A stretch of 64,000 nt of DNA from Pseudomonas sp. KU43P. Lineage in GTDB: Bacteria; Pseudomonadota; Gammaproteobacteria; Pseudomonadales; Pseudomonadaceae. How positions within the stretch are numbered: the stretch's first letter is position 1; every line of letters starts with the position of its first letter. Under the pieces are notes generated by a model. It was not told the DNA's origin. It searched no databases and worked only from the letters and a program-made list of their open reading frames with translations. A program made the translations under genes and the position numbers. The stretch spans positions 3,941,501-4,005,500 of the forward strand of contig NZ_AP019365.1 in NCBI RefSeq assembly GCF_033095865.1, given 5' to 3'. Shown one piece after another: positions 35,707-45,168 of this stretch.

Positions 35707-36419
35707 TTCTCACCTCGTGGGCTGTTGTTGTGGGCGTCCAGATAGTGACGCTCGATGTTGCGCTTGGACGCGCCGATGTGGCGGCGCATCAGGAGTTCTG
35801 CCAGCTCGCCGTCACGGTCGGCGATGGCATCGAGAATGCGGTGGTGTTCGGCAAAGGCCTGGCGCGGCCGATTGGGCGTGGCGGAGAACTGGATGCGGTA
35901 CATGCGCACTAGTTGGTACAGCTCGCCGCAGAGCATCTTGACCAGGGTCTGGTTGCCGCTGCCTTGAATGATTCGGTAGTGGAAGTCGTAGTCGCCTTCC
36001 TGTTGGTAGTAGCCCTGCCCGGCCTGGAACGCGGCATCGCGCTCGTGGGTGTCGAGTACCCGGCGCAGCTCGTCGATGTCGGCCTGGCTCATGCGCTCGG
36101 CGGCCAGGCGGCAGGCCATGCCTTCGAGCGACTCGCGAATTTCGTAGAGCTCGATCAGCTCGGCATGGTTGAGCGACACCACCCGCGCCCCGACATGCGG
36201 CACCCGCACCAGCAGACGTTGACCCTCCAGGCGGTGAATGGCCTCGCGCAGCGGGCCGCGGCTGATGCCATAGGTGCGTGCCAGCTCAGGCTCGGAGATC
36301 TTGCTGCCCGGGGCGATGTCGCCTTTGACGATAGCGGCCTGGATGCGCCGGAATACATTCTCGGACAAGGTTTCCGTTTCGTCTGACGCTGCAGGGCTGG
36401 GGGTGGTGAGGTCCAGCAT
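35703..36419 (-). CDS. prpR: GntR family (FCD) regulator of the methylcitrate operon
   Basis: A 238-residue regulator. Winged helix about 18-80 ([19 protein letters not shown]), all-helical FCD ligand domain about 95-230 with likely metal-binding residues in DYDFHYRII and EHHRILDAI. It is the first gene of the operon it presumably controls; two copies of the palindrome TTGTCGACA flank its promoter, one overlapping its own ribosome-binding site, which predicts autoregulation. The ligand is probably a methylcitrate-cycle intermediate. prpR is used here for a GntR protein, unlike the sigma-54 activator of enterobacteria. Confidence 0.85.
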   Translation of the reverse strand: MLDLTTPSPAASDETETLSENVFRRIQAAIVKGDIAPGSKISEPELARTYGISRGPLREAIHRLEGQRLLVRVPHVGARVVSLNHAELIELYEIRESLEGMACRLAAERMSQADIDELRRVLDTHERDAAFQAGQGYYQQEGDYDFHYRIIQGSGNQTLVKMLCGELYQLVRMYRIQFSATPNRPRQAFAEHHRILDAIADRDGELAELLMRRHIGASKRNIERHYLDAHNNSPRGEK

Positions 36420-36431
36420 ATTGTCGACACC
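36420..36431. promoter_or_regulatory. Proximal GntR operator overlapping the prpR start region
   Basis: ATTGTCGACACC, matching ten of twelve positions of the distal perfect site. It touches the prpR start codon and lies downstream of the predicted transcription start. Confidence 0.65.
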
Positions 36432-36450
36432 TTGCTAATCACTTTGGCAG

Positions 36451-36479
36451 AAACTAGCGAATCGAGCGCCTGGAGTCAA
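36451..36479 (-). promoter_or_regulatory. Promoter of the prp operon
   Basis: Minus-strand -35 TTGACT (36479-36474), 17-base spacer, -10 TAGTTT (36456-36451). It lies between the two operator copies. Confidence 0.6.
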
Positions 36480-36492
36480 AGACAAAATGAAT

Positions 36493-36504
36493 ATTGTCGA
36501 CAAT
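36493..36504. promoter_or_regulatory. Distal GntR operator, perfect palindrome
   Basis: ATTGTCGACAAT is a perfect 12-base palindrome of the kind bound by FCD-type GntR proteins. It is centred 73 bases from the proximal copy, close to seven helical turns, and sits upstream of the -35 box. Confidence 0.7.
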
Positions 36505-36553
36505 CGTCTAAGAACGAACTTACCCCTCCCCCGCGCTGTCAGATCGCGACGCG

Positions 36554-36582
36554 CTGGCGTCAAGACATCGTCGTGATAGAAT
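36554..36582 (+). promoter_or_regulatory. Candidate promoter of the peptidase/ligase operon
   Basis: A good -10 TAGAAT at 36577-36582 with a poor -35 (CTGGCG) at 17 bases spacing. It would start the transcript about 120 bases before the first gene. Confidence 0.35.
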
Positions 36583-36708
36583 GCCGCGCCTCCGAAGTAT
36601 GGATAGCGTGTTTGTCATCAATTCATGTTGTTGACAGTTAATGAGGAAGCTTGCGCAGCAGTTGCCAGTCGCCTTGCCCCGAACCCTGCACAGCACCGCG
36701 CCAGGATT

Positions 36709-37245
36709 ATGAGACTTACACCCGTTTTATTGCTGTTATGCCTCACCCTGCTGCCGGCCCTAGGCCAGGCGGCGGGCAAGACCGTGTACGGTCTGAACGA
36801 ATACGCGCGCCTGGGCGATCTCGACCTGGAAGTGGCCGCCAAGCTGGACACCGGTGCCAAGACCGCATCGCTGAGCGCCCGCGACATCAAGCGTTTCAAG
36901 CGCAACGGCGAGAGCTGGGTGCGTTTCTACCTGGCCATCGACGCCGCCCACTCGCACCCGATCGAGCGCCCACTGGCCCGGGTCAGCAAGATCAAGCGCC
37001 GTGCCGGCGACTATGATGCGGAGTCAGGCAAGGCCTACACCGCTCGCCCGGTCATCGAACTCGACATCTGCATGGGCCAGGCCCTGCGCACCATCGAAGT
37101 CAACCTCACCGACCGCAGCGCGTTCCAGTTCCCGCTGCTGATCGGCTCCGAGGCGCTCAAGCACTTCGACGCGCTGGTCGACCCAAGCCTTAAATACGCG
37201 GCCGGCAAACCTGCCTGTGCCACCGACGCTCCCAAAGCAGAGTAA
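36709..37245 (+). CDS. Retropepsin-like aspartic peptidase (Zn_protease/RimB-related family), exported
   Basis: 178 residues from ATG 36709, where a signal peptide (MRLTPVLLLLCLTLL to GQAAG) begins; the longer frame from 36625 adds an unlikely tail. The single catalytic aspartate motif is KLDTGAKTASLSA (D47-T48-G49), as in one-domain retropepsins that dimerise. Older annotation calls this family ATP-dependent zinc protease. The mature enzyme should be periplasmic. It starts a three-gene operon with a membrane transglutaminase-like protein and an ATP-grasp ligase. The substrate is unknown. Confidence 0.82.
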   Translation: MRLTPVLLLLCLTLLPALGQAAGKTVYGLNEYARLGDLDLEVAAKLDTGAKTASLSARDIKRFKRNGESWVRFYLAIDAAHSHPIERPLARVSKIKRRAGDYDAESGKAYTARPVIELDICMGQALRTIEVNLTDRSAFQFPLLIGSEALKHFDALVDPSLKYAAGKPACATDAPKAE

Positions 37246-37250
37246 TCCCG

Positions 37251-38786
37251 ATGCGCTCTCTTACCCTCCATCTGAAAGTCCTGATCACCGTACTGGTGCT
37301 GCTCGGCGTGGCGGTCACGGCTTATCAGATCTTCTTCCTCGGCATCCCGGTGACCGAGGATGAAACCGACGACCTGTGGAACATCGACGCCAAGGTCGAA
37401 TTCGTCGCCAGCACCAAAGACCCGGTCAAGGTGCAGATGTTCGTGCCGCCGCTGAACCGCGACTATGTCAGCCTCAACGAGAGCTTCATCTCCAACAACT
37501 ACGGGGTCAGCGTCAACCGCGCCGATGGCAACCGCAAGGTGACCTGGTCCGCCCGTCGCGCCAGCGGCAACCAGACGCTCTACTACCGCCTGGTGCTGAC
37601 CAAGCGCTACAGCAACGAAAAGACCACCATCAAGGGCCCGACCTTCCGTGACAGCCTGGCCGTCGAGGGCCCCGAGAAGATCGCCGCCGAAGCCCTGATG
37701 GCACCGATCCGCCAACACTCGGCCGACGTCGAGACCTTCGTCAGCGAAACCATCAAGCGGGTCAACAACCTCAACGACGACAACGTCAAGCTGCTGCTGG
37801 CCGGCGATACTTCGGCCATGAAGAAAGCCCAGGTCATCGACCTGCTGCTGTCCATCGCCCACGTGCCGATGGAGAAGGTGCACACCATCCGCCTGGTTGC
37901 CGACACTCCGCAAACCCCTGAACTGTGGTTGCGCAGCTTCAACGGCAACGACTGGCTGTACTTCAACCCGGATACCGGCGAACAGGGCCTGCCGAGCGAC
38001 CGCCTGTTGTGGTGGACCGGTGACGACAACCTGATCACCGTCGATGGCGGCAAGAAGGCCAACGTCACCTTCAGCATGAACAACAGCGAGATGAACGCCA
38101 TCCGCCTGGCCAAGCTGACCGACGAGAACACCGACGCCGACTTCCTCGAGTACTCGCTGTACGGCCTGCCGCTGCAGACCCAGCAGACCTTCATGATCAT
38201 GGTGATGATCCCGATCGGCGTACTGGTGATCCTGGTGCTGCGCAACCTGATCGGCATCCAGACCCTCGGCACCTTCACCCCGGTGCTGATCGCCCTGGCC
38301 TTCCGCGAGACCCAGCTAGGGTTCGGTATCGTGCTGTTCACGGTGATCACCGCGCTGGGCCTGTCACTGCGTTCGTACCTGGAGCATCTGAAACTGCAGA
38401 TGCTGCCGCGCCTGTCGGTGGTGCTGACCTTCGTCGTGGTACTGATTGCCGCCATCAGCCTGTTCAGCCACAAGCTGGGCCTGGAACGCGGCCTGTCGGT
38501 GGCACTGTTCCCGATGGTGATCCTGACCATGACCATCGAGCGCCTGTCGATCACCTGGGAAGAGCGCGGTGGCGGCCATGCCATGAAAGTGGCCATCGGC
38601 ACCCTTTTTGCCGCGTCGCTTGCGCACCTGCTGATGATGGTGCCGGAGCTGGTCTACTTCGTCTTCACCTTCCCGGCGGTTCTGCTGATCCTGGTGGGCT
38701 TCATGCTGGCAATGGGTCGCTACCGCGGCTACCGCCTGACCGAGCTCGTTCGCTTCAAGGCATTCGTGAAGAAGGCTGACGCCTGA
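37251..38786 (+). CDS. Membrane protein with inactive transglutaminase-like domain and seven-helix C terminus
   Basis: The 511-residue protein has one N-terminal membrane helix (about 9-28), a periplasmic part to about residue 315 holding a transglutaminase-like fold (IDLLLSIAHVPMEKVHTI ... WLYFNPDTG), and a cluster of about seven membrane helices from about 320 to 490. The cysteine expected at the transglutaminase nucleophile position is absent, so it is probably a binding rather than a catalytic domain. Five bases separate it from the peptidase gene; its stop overlaps the ligase start. Confidence 0.8.
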   Translation: MRSLTLHLKVLITVLVLLGVAVTAYQIFFLGIPVTEDETDDLWNIDAKVEFVASTKDPVKVQMFVPPLNRDYVSLNESFISNNYGVSVNRADGNRKVTWSARRASGNQTLYYRLVLTKRYSNEKTTIKGPTFRDSLAVEGPEKIAAEALMAPIRQHSADVETFVSETIKRVNNLNDDNVKLLLAGDTSAMKKAQVIDLLLSIAHVPMEKVHTIRLVADTPQTPELWLRSFNGNDWLYFNPDTGEQGLPSDRLLWWTGDDNLITVDGGKKANVTFSMNNSEMNAIRLAKLTDENTDADFLEYSLYGLPLQTQQTFMIMVMIPIGVLVILVLRNLIGIQTLGTFTPVLIALAFRETQLGFGIVLFTVITALGLSLRSYLEHLKLQMLPRLSVVLTFVVVLIAAISLFSHKLGLERGLSVALFPMVILTMTIERLSITWEERGGGHAMKVAIGTLFAASLAHLLMMVPELVYFVFTFPAVLLILVGFMLAMGRYRGYRLTELVRFKAFVKKADA

Positions 38787-39766
38787 TGTTTGGCCTGATC
38801 AAGACGTGGAAAGCCCTGGAGGCCCGGGGCATCATGGGTATCAACCGCCGCAACGCGGATTATGTGCTGAAGTACAACAAGCGCAGCCTGTACCCGATCG
38901 TCGACGACAAGATCATCACCAAGGAGCGCGCGCTCGCCGCCGGCATCCACGTGCCGGAGATGTACGGCATCATCGAGACCGAAAAGGAAATCGAAAAGCT
39001 CGACGAGATCATCGGCGGGCGCAACGACTTCGTCATCAAGCCGGCGCAGGGCGCCGGCGGTGATGGCATCCTGGTGATCGCCGACCGTTTCGAGGATCGC
39101 TACCGCACGGTATCGGGCAAGATCATCAGCCACGAGGAGATCGAACACCAGATTTCGAGCATCCTCACCGGCCTCTACTCGCTGGGCGGGCACCGCGACC
39201 GCGCGTTGATCGAGTATCGGGTGACGCCAGACCAGATCTTCAAGAGCATCAGCTATGAAGGCGTGCCGGACATCCGCATCATCGTGCTGATGGGTTACCC
39301 GGTCATGGCCATGCTGCGCCTGCCGACCCGCCAGTCAGGCGGCAAGGCCAACCTGCACCAGGGCGCCATCGGCGTGGGTGTGGACCTGGCCACCGGCATG
39401 ACCCTGCGTGGCACCTGGCTGAACAACATCATCAGCAAGCACCCGGACACCACCAATGCGGTGGACGGCGTGCAGCTGCCGAACTGGGACGGCTTCATGA
39501 AGCTTGCAGCCGGCTGCTACGAGCTGTGCGGCCTGGGCTATATCGGCGTGGACATGGTGCTGGACCAGGACAAGGGGCCGCTGATTCTCGAGCTCAACGC
39601 GCGGCCCGGCCTGAACATCCAGATTGCCAACGACACCGGCCTGACCCAGCGCACCCATGCCATCGAGGCGCACATCGAAGCCCTGGCCAAGCAAGGCATC
39701 AGCGAAGATGCAGAGCAGCGTGTGCGGGTGACCCAGGACCTGTTCGGCCACGTGCGACCACGCTGA
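38786..39766 (+). CDS. Alpha-L-glutamate ligase-like ATP-grasp protein
   Basis: The 326-residue protein has an ATP-grasp core: FVIKPAQGAGGDGILVI lysine region, the GKANLHQGAIGVGVDL block and the metal-binding end LILELNARPGLNIQIA. It belongs to the RimK-related group annotated as alpha-L-glutamate ligase homologues, which join amino acids or peptides with ATP. No membrane segment or signal, so cytoplasmic. It overlaps the preceding stop by one base (TGATG). The partner peptidase could process or cut what this ligase makes; that is inference. Confidence 0.83.
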   Translation: MFGLIKTWKALEARGIMGINRRNADYVLKYNKRSLYPIVDDKIITKERALAAGIHVPEMYGIIETEKEIEKLDEIIGGRNDFVIKPAQGAGGDGILVIADRFEDRYRTVSGKIISHEEIEHQISSILTGLYSLGGHRDRALIEYRVTPDQIFKSISYEGVPDIRIIVLMGYPVMAMLRLPTRQSGGKANLHQGAIGVGVDLATGMTLRGTWLNNIISKHPDTTNAVDGVQLPNWDGFMKLAAGCYELCGLGYIGVDMVLDQDKGPLILELNARPGLNIQIANDTGLTQRTHAIEAHIEALAKQGISEDAEQRVRVTQDLFGHVRPR

Positions 39767-39772
39767 CCCACG

Positions 39773-39806
39773 GCGCCCAATCGCCAGCAAGCCGGCGATT
39801 GGGCGC
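39773..39806. repeat. Collapsed REP-derived hairpin after the ligase gene
   Basis: GCGCCCAATCGCC and GGCGATTGGGCGC form a near-perfect stem around a short loop, a REPIN reduced to one hairpin. No T run follows, so it is not a typical terminator but could be a 3'-end stabiliser. Confidence 0.7.
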
Positions 39807-39859
39807 AACCCGAAGGTTTAATGTCGCGCCCAACGCTAGGCGCTTTTCCTACACAGGTC

Positions 39860-39865
39860 TACAAT
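39860..39865 (+). promoter_or_regulatory. Candidate -10 box of pabB
   Basis: TACAAT 35 bases before the pabB start codon. No good -35 at standard spacing (TAGGCG). Confidence 0.35.
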
Positions 39866-39899
39866 CGCCCTCCTCGCTTTTACATCGCCGTCCACTCTG

Positions 39900-41243
39900 A
39901 TGCCGACCTGTACGCTTCACCCCCTGCCCTACCAGTCCGACCCCGCCGCCTACTTTGCCCGCTTGCGACAAGCGCCCGGCGCGATCCTACTCGACAGCGC
40001 CCGCCCCGGCGCCGAACGCGGCCGCTTCGACCTGCTCAGCGCGTGGCCACAGCGCCACCTGCAAGCCCAGCCCGATGAACACGGCCGCACCTTCCTGCAG
40101 CGCCTGCGCGCAAGCTTGGCCGAACTGGGCCAGGCACAGCTTCCCGACGGTGTCGAACTGCCGTTTGCCGGCGGCCTGATCGGTTACCTGAGCTATGACT
40201 TCGGTCGCCGACTGGAGCACCTGCCAAGCCAGGCCATCGATGACCTCGGCCTGCCGGACGCACAACTGGGCCTGTACGCCTGGGCCCTGATCACCGACCA
40301 TCGGCTCGGCAGCAGCCAGTTGGTATTCCACCCGAGCCTGGCCTGTGCAGAGCGCCAGCGCCTGATCGCCTTGTTCGAAGCTGATGACAACACGGCATGT
40401 GGCGACTTCCAGCTGCTCGCCCCCATGCGAGGGGATCTGCAGCCCGAGCAATACCAGGCCGCCTTCGATCGCGTACAGCAGTACATCCAGGCCGGCGACT
40501 GCTACCAGATCAACCTCACTCAACGCTTTCGCGCCCCTTGCCAAGGTGACCCGTGGCGCGCCTACCAGGCGCTACGCAAGGCCTGCCCGACCCCCTTCTC
40601 CGGCTACCAGCAACTGGCCGACGGCAGCGCGCTACTGAGCTTTTCCCCGGAGCGCTTCATCCGCGTCAACCAGGGCCAGGTCGAAACCCGCCCGATCAAG
40701 GGCACTCGCCCGCGCTCGGCCGATCCGCTCGAAGATACGCGCAATGCCGAGGAGCTGCGCCACAGCCCAAAGGACCGCTCGGAAAACCTGATGATCGTCG
40801 ATCTGCTGCGCAACGACCTGGGGCGCACTTGCGAGATCGGCACGGTCAAGGTGCCCGAGCTGTTCAGCCTGGAGAGCTACCCCAACGTGCACCATCTGGT
40901 CAGCAGCATCACCGGCCAGCTGGCCGCCAGCAAGGATGCCCTGGACCTGATCGGCGACAGCTTCCCCGGTGGCTCGATCACCGGCGCGCCGAAGATCCGT
41001 GCCATGCAGATCATCGACGAACTCGAGCCGTCCCGTCGTGCGTTGTATTGCGGGTCGCTGCTGTACGCGGATGTGCGTGGCGAGATGGACAGCTCCATCG
41101 CCATTCGCAGCCTGTTGGTCAAAGATGGCCAAGTCAGCTGCTGGGGCGGCGGCGCCGTGGTGGCCGACTCCGACTGGCGGGCGGAATACGAAGAATCGAT
41201 CGCCAAGGTGCGGGTGCTGATGCAGACCTTGCAGAGGCTGTAA
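39900..41243 (+). CDS. pabB: Aminodeoxychorismate synthase component I
   Basis: A 447-residue chorismate-utilising enzyme. The N-terminal part carries the GLIGYLSYDF block, and the catalytic part PIKGTRPR (the lysine that attacks chorismate in PabB), DLLRNDLGR, GGSITGAPK and GGGAVVADSD. It makes 4-amino-4-deoxychorismate, with ammonia from PabA, for folate. Length and PIKGT separate it from TrpE. No Shine-Dalgarno is obvious before the ATG. Confidence 0.93.
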   Translation: MPTCTLHPLPYQSDPAAYFARLRQAPGAILLDSARPGAERGRFDLLSAWPQRHLQAQPDEHGRTFLQRLRASLAELGQAQLPDGVELPFAGGLIGYLSYDFGRRLEHLPSQAIDDLGLPDAQLGLYAWALITDHRLGSSQLVFHPSLACAERQRLIALFEADDNTACGDFQLLAPMRGDLQPEQYQAAFDRVQQYIQAGDCYQINLTQRFRAPCQGDPWRAYQALRKACPTPFSGYQQLADGSALLSFSPERFIRVNQGQVETRPIKGTRPRSADPLEDTRNAEELRHSPKDRSENLMIVDLLRNDLGRTCEIGTVKVPELFSLESYPNVHHLVSSITGQLAASKDALDLIGDSFPGGSITGAPKIRAMQIIDELEPSRRALYCGSLLYADVRGEMDSSIAIRSLLVKDGQVSCWGGGAVVADSDWRAEYEESIAKVRVLMQTLQRL

Positions 41244-41253
41244 TCGGACGGTC

Positions 41254-41340
41254 GCCTGTAATGGCCCTGTCGCCGGCAAGCCGGCTTCCACAAAGAGCAC
41301 CTGTGGGAGCCGGCTTGCCGGCGACAGGGCCATTACAGGC
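41254..41340. repeat. REPIN with near-perfect 39-base arms
   Basis: The arms run from GCCTGTAATGGCCCTGTCG through the REP to the CCACA end and match over 39 bases with one mismatch; the spacer is nine bases. It lies 10 bases after the pabB stop. Confidence 0.92.
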
Positions 41341-41438
41341 GCTGCAAAGCCCCAAGGCAGCACGTCTACCCTGCCATTTTTTGTTACCATCAACCCACTA
41401 CGAGCGCACAGCGCCACAGCCAAGATGGAAACCGCCTG

Positions 41439-42173
41439 ATGAGCCAACCCTTCGACGTCGCCGCCCTGGCCGCGACCTATGCCAACAAGTCCCCGCAGGA
41501 GATTCTCAAGCTCGCCTTCGAACATTTCGGCGACGACCTGTGGATCTCCTTCAGCGGCGCCGAGGATGTGGTGCTGGTCGACATGGCCTGGAAGCTGAAC
41601 AAGCAGGTCAAGGTGTTCAGCCTCGACACCGGGCGCCTGCACCCTGAGACCTACCGCTTCATCGACCAGGTTCGCGAGCAGTACAACCTGCCGATCGAGA
41701 TTCTCAGCCCGGACCGCGCCAAGCTCGACCCGTTCGTCAAGGAAAAGGGCCTGTTCAGCTTCTACAAGGACGGCCATGGCGAATGCTGCGGCATCCGCAA
41801 GATCGAACCGCTGCGCCGCAAGCTCGCCACTGTCAACGCCTGGGCCACCGGCCAGCGTCGCGATCAGAGCCCGGGCACCCGCAGCCAGGTGGCGGCGCTG
41901 GAGATTGACGGTGCCTTCTCCACCCCGGAGCGCACGCTATACAAGTTCAACCCGCTGGCGCAGATGACCAGCGCGGAAGTGTGGGGCTACATCCGCATGC
42001 TCGAACTGCCGTACAACAGCCTGCACGAGCGCGGCTTCATCAGCATCGGTTGCGAGCCGTGCACCCGCCCGGTGCTGCCGAACCAGCACGAGCGCGAAGG
42101 CCGCTGGTGGTGGGAAGAGTCGACCCAGAAGGAATGCGGGCTGCACGCCGGCAACCTGATCAGCAAGGCATAA
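41439..42173 (+). CDS. cysH: Adenosine 5'-phosphosulfate (APS) reductase
   Basis: A 244-residue assimilatory sulfonucleotide reductase. The cysteine pairs C116-C117 and C205/C208 that bind a [4Fe-4S] cluster are present, which marks the APS-type enzyme of pseudomonads rather than the cluster-free PAPS type. The catalytic C233 is in KECGLH. It reduces APS to sulfite with thioredoxin. It faces cysB, the regulator of sulfur assimilation, across 38 bases. Confidence 0.95.
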   Translation: MSQPFDVAALAATYANKSPQEILKLAFEHFGDDLWISFSGAEDVVLVDMAWKLNKQVKVFSLDTGRLHPETYRFIDQVREQYNLPIEILSPDRAKLDPFVKEKGLFSFYKDGHGECCGIRKIEPLRRKLATVNAWATGQRRDQSPGTRSQVAALEIDGAFSTPERTLYKFNPLAQMTSAEVWGYIRMLELPYNSLHERGFISIGCEPCTRPVLPNQHEREGRWWWEESTQKECGLHAGNLISKA

Positions 42174-42179
42174 ATAGCT

Positions 42180-42198
42180 GGGGCCGCAAAGCGGCCCC
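42180..42198. other. Hairpin between convergent cysH and cysB
   Basis: GGGGCCGC-AAA-GCGGCCCC is a perfect 8-pair stem with a three-base loop. No T run lies on either side, so termination would need Rho or another factor. Confidence 0.6.
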
Positions 42199-42211
42199 AT
42201 GCATTCCCAGA

Positions 42212-43246
<1,035 letters not shown>

Positions 43247-43315
43247 TTAGTGGTTCTCGAAATAAAACTAGAACTATTTTGTTACACGCTACTCCGAAAT
43301 AGCCTGCTGCCAGAC

Positions 43316-43813
43316 TCACACTTTCCTACGCCCGAGGTGCTGCGAGAGCGGCACCATATACACCGGAACCGGCGACAGTTGCAGCAGCCTGACCGCCGTG
43401 CGCCCCAGTGGCACGTCCACCCCGGCACCTGCGCTGTGGCTGCCGAAGATCAGCAGATCGACACTCAGCCGCTGCGCCTGATCGAGGATCACCTGGGCCG
43501 GGTCCCCCTGGCGCACCCGCACCGCCTTGATCACGGCCAGGTCGGCGTCCTCACCCAGCTCATCACGAAAATTCTCCAGCACCCGCTGCTCGATGTTGGC
43601 CATCACCGTGTTCACGCCCTCGCTGTGCAGCTCATCCAGCGTCTGCTCGTCGAGGTAGCTTTGCAGCAGGGATTCGGCGAACTGGCCCATGGGCTCCACG
43701 GCATGGATCACGTACAACTCCGCACCAAAGGTGCGGGCCAGGGCCAAGGCATGCTGCATGACGAACGGGGCGTAGACACCGAGGTCGGTGGCGTACAGCA
43801 TGGAGCGGATCAT
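43316..43813 (-). CDS. Universal stress protein (UspA family)
   Basis: 165 residues from ATG 43813, chosen because GAGGAGG lies 5 bases upstream. The UspA fold is shown by MLYATDLG at the N terminus and the nucleotide-binding motif FGSHSAGAGVDVPLGRTAVRLLQ near the C terminus (G-2x-G-9x-G-S/T pattern). Cytoplasmic stress protein that probably binds ATP. It precedes cysB in the same direction. Confidence 0.85.
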   Translation of the reverse strand: MIRSMLYATDLGVYAPFVMQHALALARTFGAELYVIHAVEPMGQFAESLLQSYLDEQTLDELHSEGVNTVMANIEQRVLENFRDELGEDADLAVIKAVRVRQGDPAQVILDQAQRLSVDLLIFGSHSAGAGVDVPLGRTAVRLLQLSPVPVYMVPLSQHLGRRKV

Positions 43814-43917
43814 TCGACCTCCTCGACTGCCGTTGCGGCAGAGCAAGCTTCAGCTTAGCAGCGTGCCGCTCGCTCGCTTTGCCGTCCGGCGCGCTGCTGC
43901 CGCGGGTTGCAGCGGTA

Positions 43918-44865
43918 TCAGCCGGTGCGGTTGGCGCGGTCGATGAATGCCAGCGTCTGGTAGAGCACATGCATGCGCGGCAGGCTGCAACCGGCGGCGC
44001 GCGCCTGGGCCAGAGGCTCGGCATAGATTGCCTGCAGCTCCAGTGGGCGTTTCCCCGCGTGATCGTGGTACATGCTGGGCCAGTAGTCGGGCATCTGCTC
44101 GGTGATCCGGAACAGGTGATCGGCGTATCCCACCGGCAGCACATGGCCACAGGCTGCAGCCCCCTGCACCACCTCCGACATCAACGCTTGGATCAGTTCG
44201 CGGCTGTCGGCATCGGCCATCAACGGCGTGGTGCTGGCACCCAGCAGCACGGAAAGGCCGTTGTAGGGCACGTTCCACACCAGCTTCTGCCAGCGCGCCT
44301 GGGCCAGATCGGGCATGGCCTGGGAATCGATGCCCGCAGCATGGAACAACCCGGCGCCTTCCTCGACAATGGCCTTGCCCCCATCGCTGGCGGGCCCGCT
44401 GTGATAGCCCAGGTTGACCGCCCCCAGCGCCTGGTGACGGATCTCGCCGGGCCCTTGGCGATAGACGCAGATAAAGCACAAGCCACCCAGCAGGTGCAGG
44501 TTGCTGGGCAAGGCAGGACGCAACTGCTCCTCCACTCCCAGGCCATTCTGCAGCAGCACCACCTTGGCGTCGGCTGCGGCGGCCTGGACGATCAGCGGCG
44601 CCAGCTCGGTATTGCTGGTCGCCTTGGCGCCCACCAGCAACCAGTCGCACGGCGGCATGTCGGCAGCGTTGGCATAGGCCTGCACCGGCATCTGCAAGGC
44701 ACCATGCACGGCGCTGTCCAGCTTCAGGCCGTGCTCGCGGACCACGGCATATTCGCTGCGCAAGAGGAAATGCACGTCGAAACCGGCGCGCGCCAGCATC
44801 AACCCATAAAAGCCTCCGATGGCGCCACTGCCGATGATGCCGATGCGCGGTTTACGAGGGGCCAT
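43918..44865 (-). CDS. Putative 2-dehydropantoate 2-reductase
   Basis: 315 residues from ATG 44865, with AGGAG 8 bases upstream; the frame extending to 45105 is not supported. The Rossmann motif IGIIGSGAIGGFYG (residues 7-20) begins an ApbA/PanE domain, and the C-terminal helical domain has KLVWNVPYNGLSVLLG, with the lysine and asparagine typical of the family. It would reduce ketopantoate to pantoate with NADPH. Many pseudomonads carry several such paralogues, so I do not assign panE. Confidence 0.8.
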   Translation of the reverse strand: MAPRKPRIGIIGSGAIGGFYGLMLARAGFDVHFLLRSEYAVVREHGLKLDSAVHGALQMPVQAYANAADMPPCDWLLVGAKATSNTELAPLIVQAAAADAKVVLLQNGLGVEEQLRPALPSNLHLLGGLCFICVYRQGPGEIRHQALGAVNLGYHSGPASDGGKAIVEEGAGLFHAAGIDSQAMPDLAQARWQKLVWNVPYNGLSVLLGASTTPLMADADSRELIQALMSEVVQGAAACGHVLPVGYADHLFRITEQMPDYWPSMYHDHAGKRPLELQAIYAEPLAQARAAGCSLPRMHVLYQTLAFIDRANRTG

Positions 44866-44968
44866 GCTGATCTCCTGATTAAGGTCGGTGGGCTTTTTTA
44901 CACCGGGCCGTTGGTGCTTGTCTTGGTTTCTCGGGCGTTGCGGGTACCGAGCGGCGCCCGCGCGGCGC

Positions 44969-44992
44969 ATCGCGGATAAATCCGCTCCTACA
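44969..44992. repeat. Single REP of the second family
   Basis: One copy of ATCGCGGATAAATCCGCTCC, related to the pair at 24079, in the 303-base gap between the reductase and aroF genes. The rest of the gap holds the aroF promoter and no gene. Confidence 0.75.
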
Positions 44993-45055
44993 TGGGTTGC
45001 AACGCGCCATTGTCTGTTTGGCCATGGTTGTACGCCCTGGCACACGCCTTGCCCA

Positions 45056-45084
45056 TTGTCGCAACCCTTGTAACGCGCTAAGGT
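45056..45084 (+). promoter_or_regulatory. Candidate aroF promoter
   Basis: -35 TTGTCG (45056-45061), 17-base spacer, -10 TAAGGT (45079-45084). The start would be about 75 bases before the coding region. Confidence 0.45.
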
Positions 45085-45168
45085 TCGGCTCCCCGCTGCG
45101 AACATTCTTGCTGCTGGGCCGCACGGGGATTGCTGGCGGCCGGCACCCGTGACCTGACGAGTAACACG

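Noticed and set aside
39773..39806. Hairpin after the ATP-grasp gene as a terminator
   Set aside because: It lacks a T run and its sequence is clearly derived from the REP family.
42180..42198. cysH/cysB hairpin as an intrinsic terminator
   Set aside because: The stem is perfect but no T run follows on either strand, so I list it only as a hairpin.
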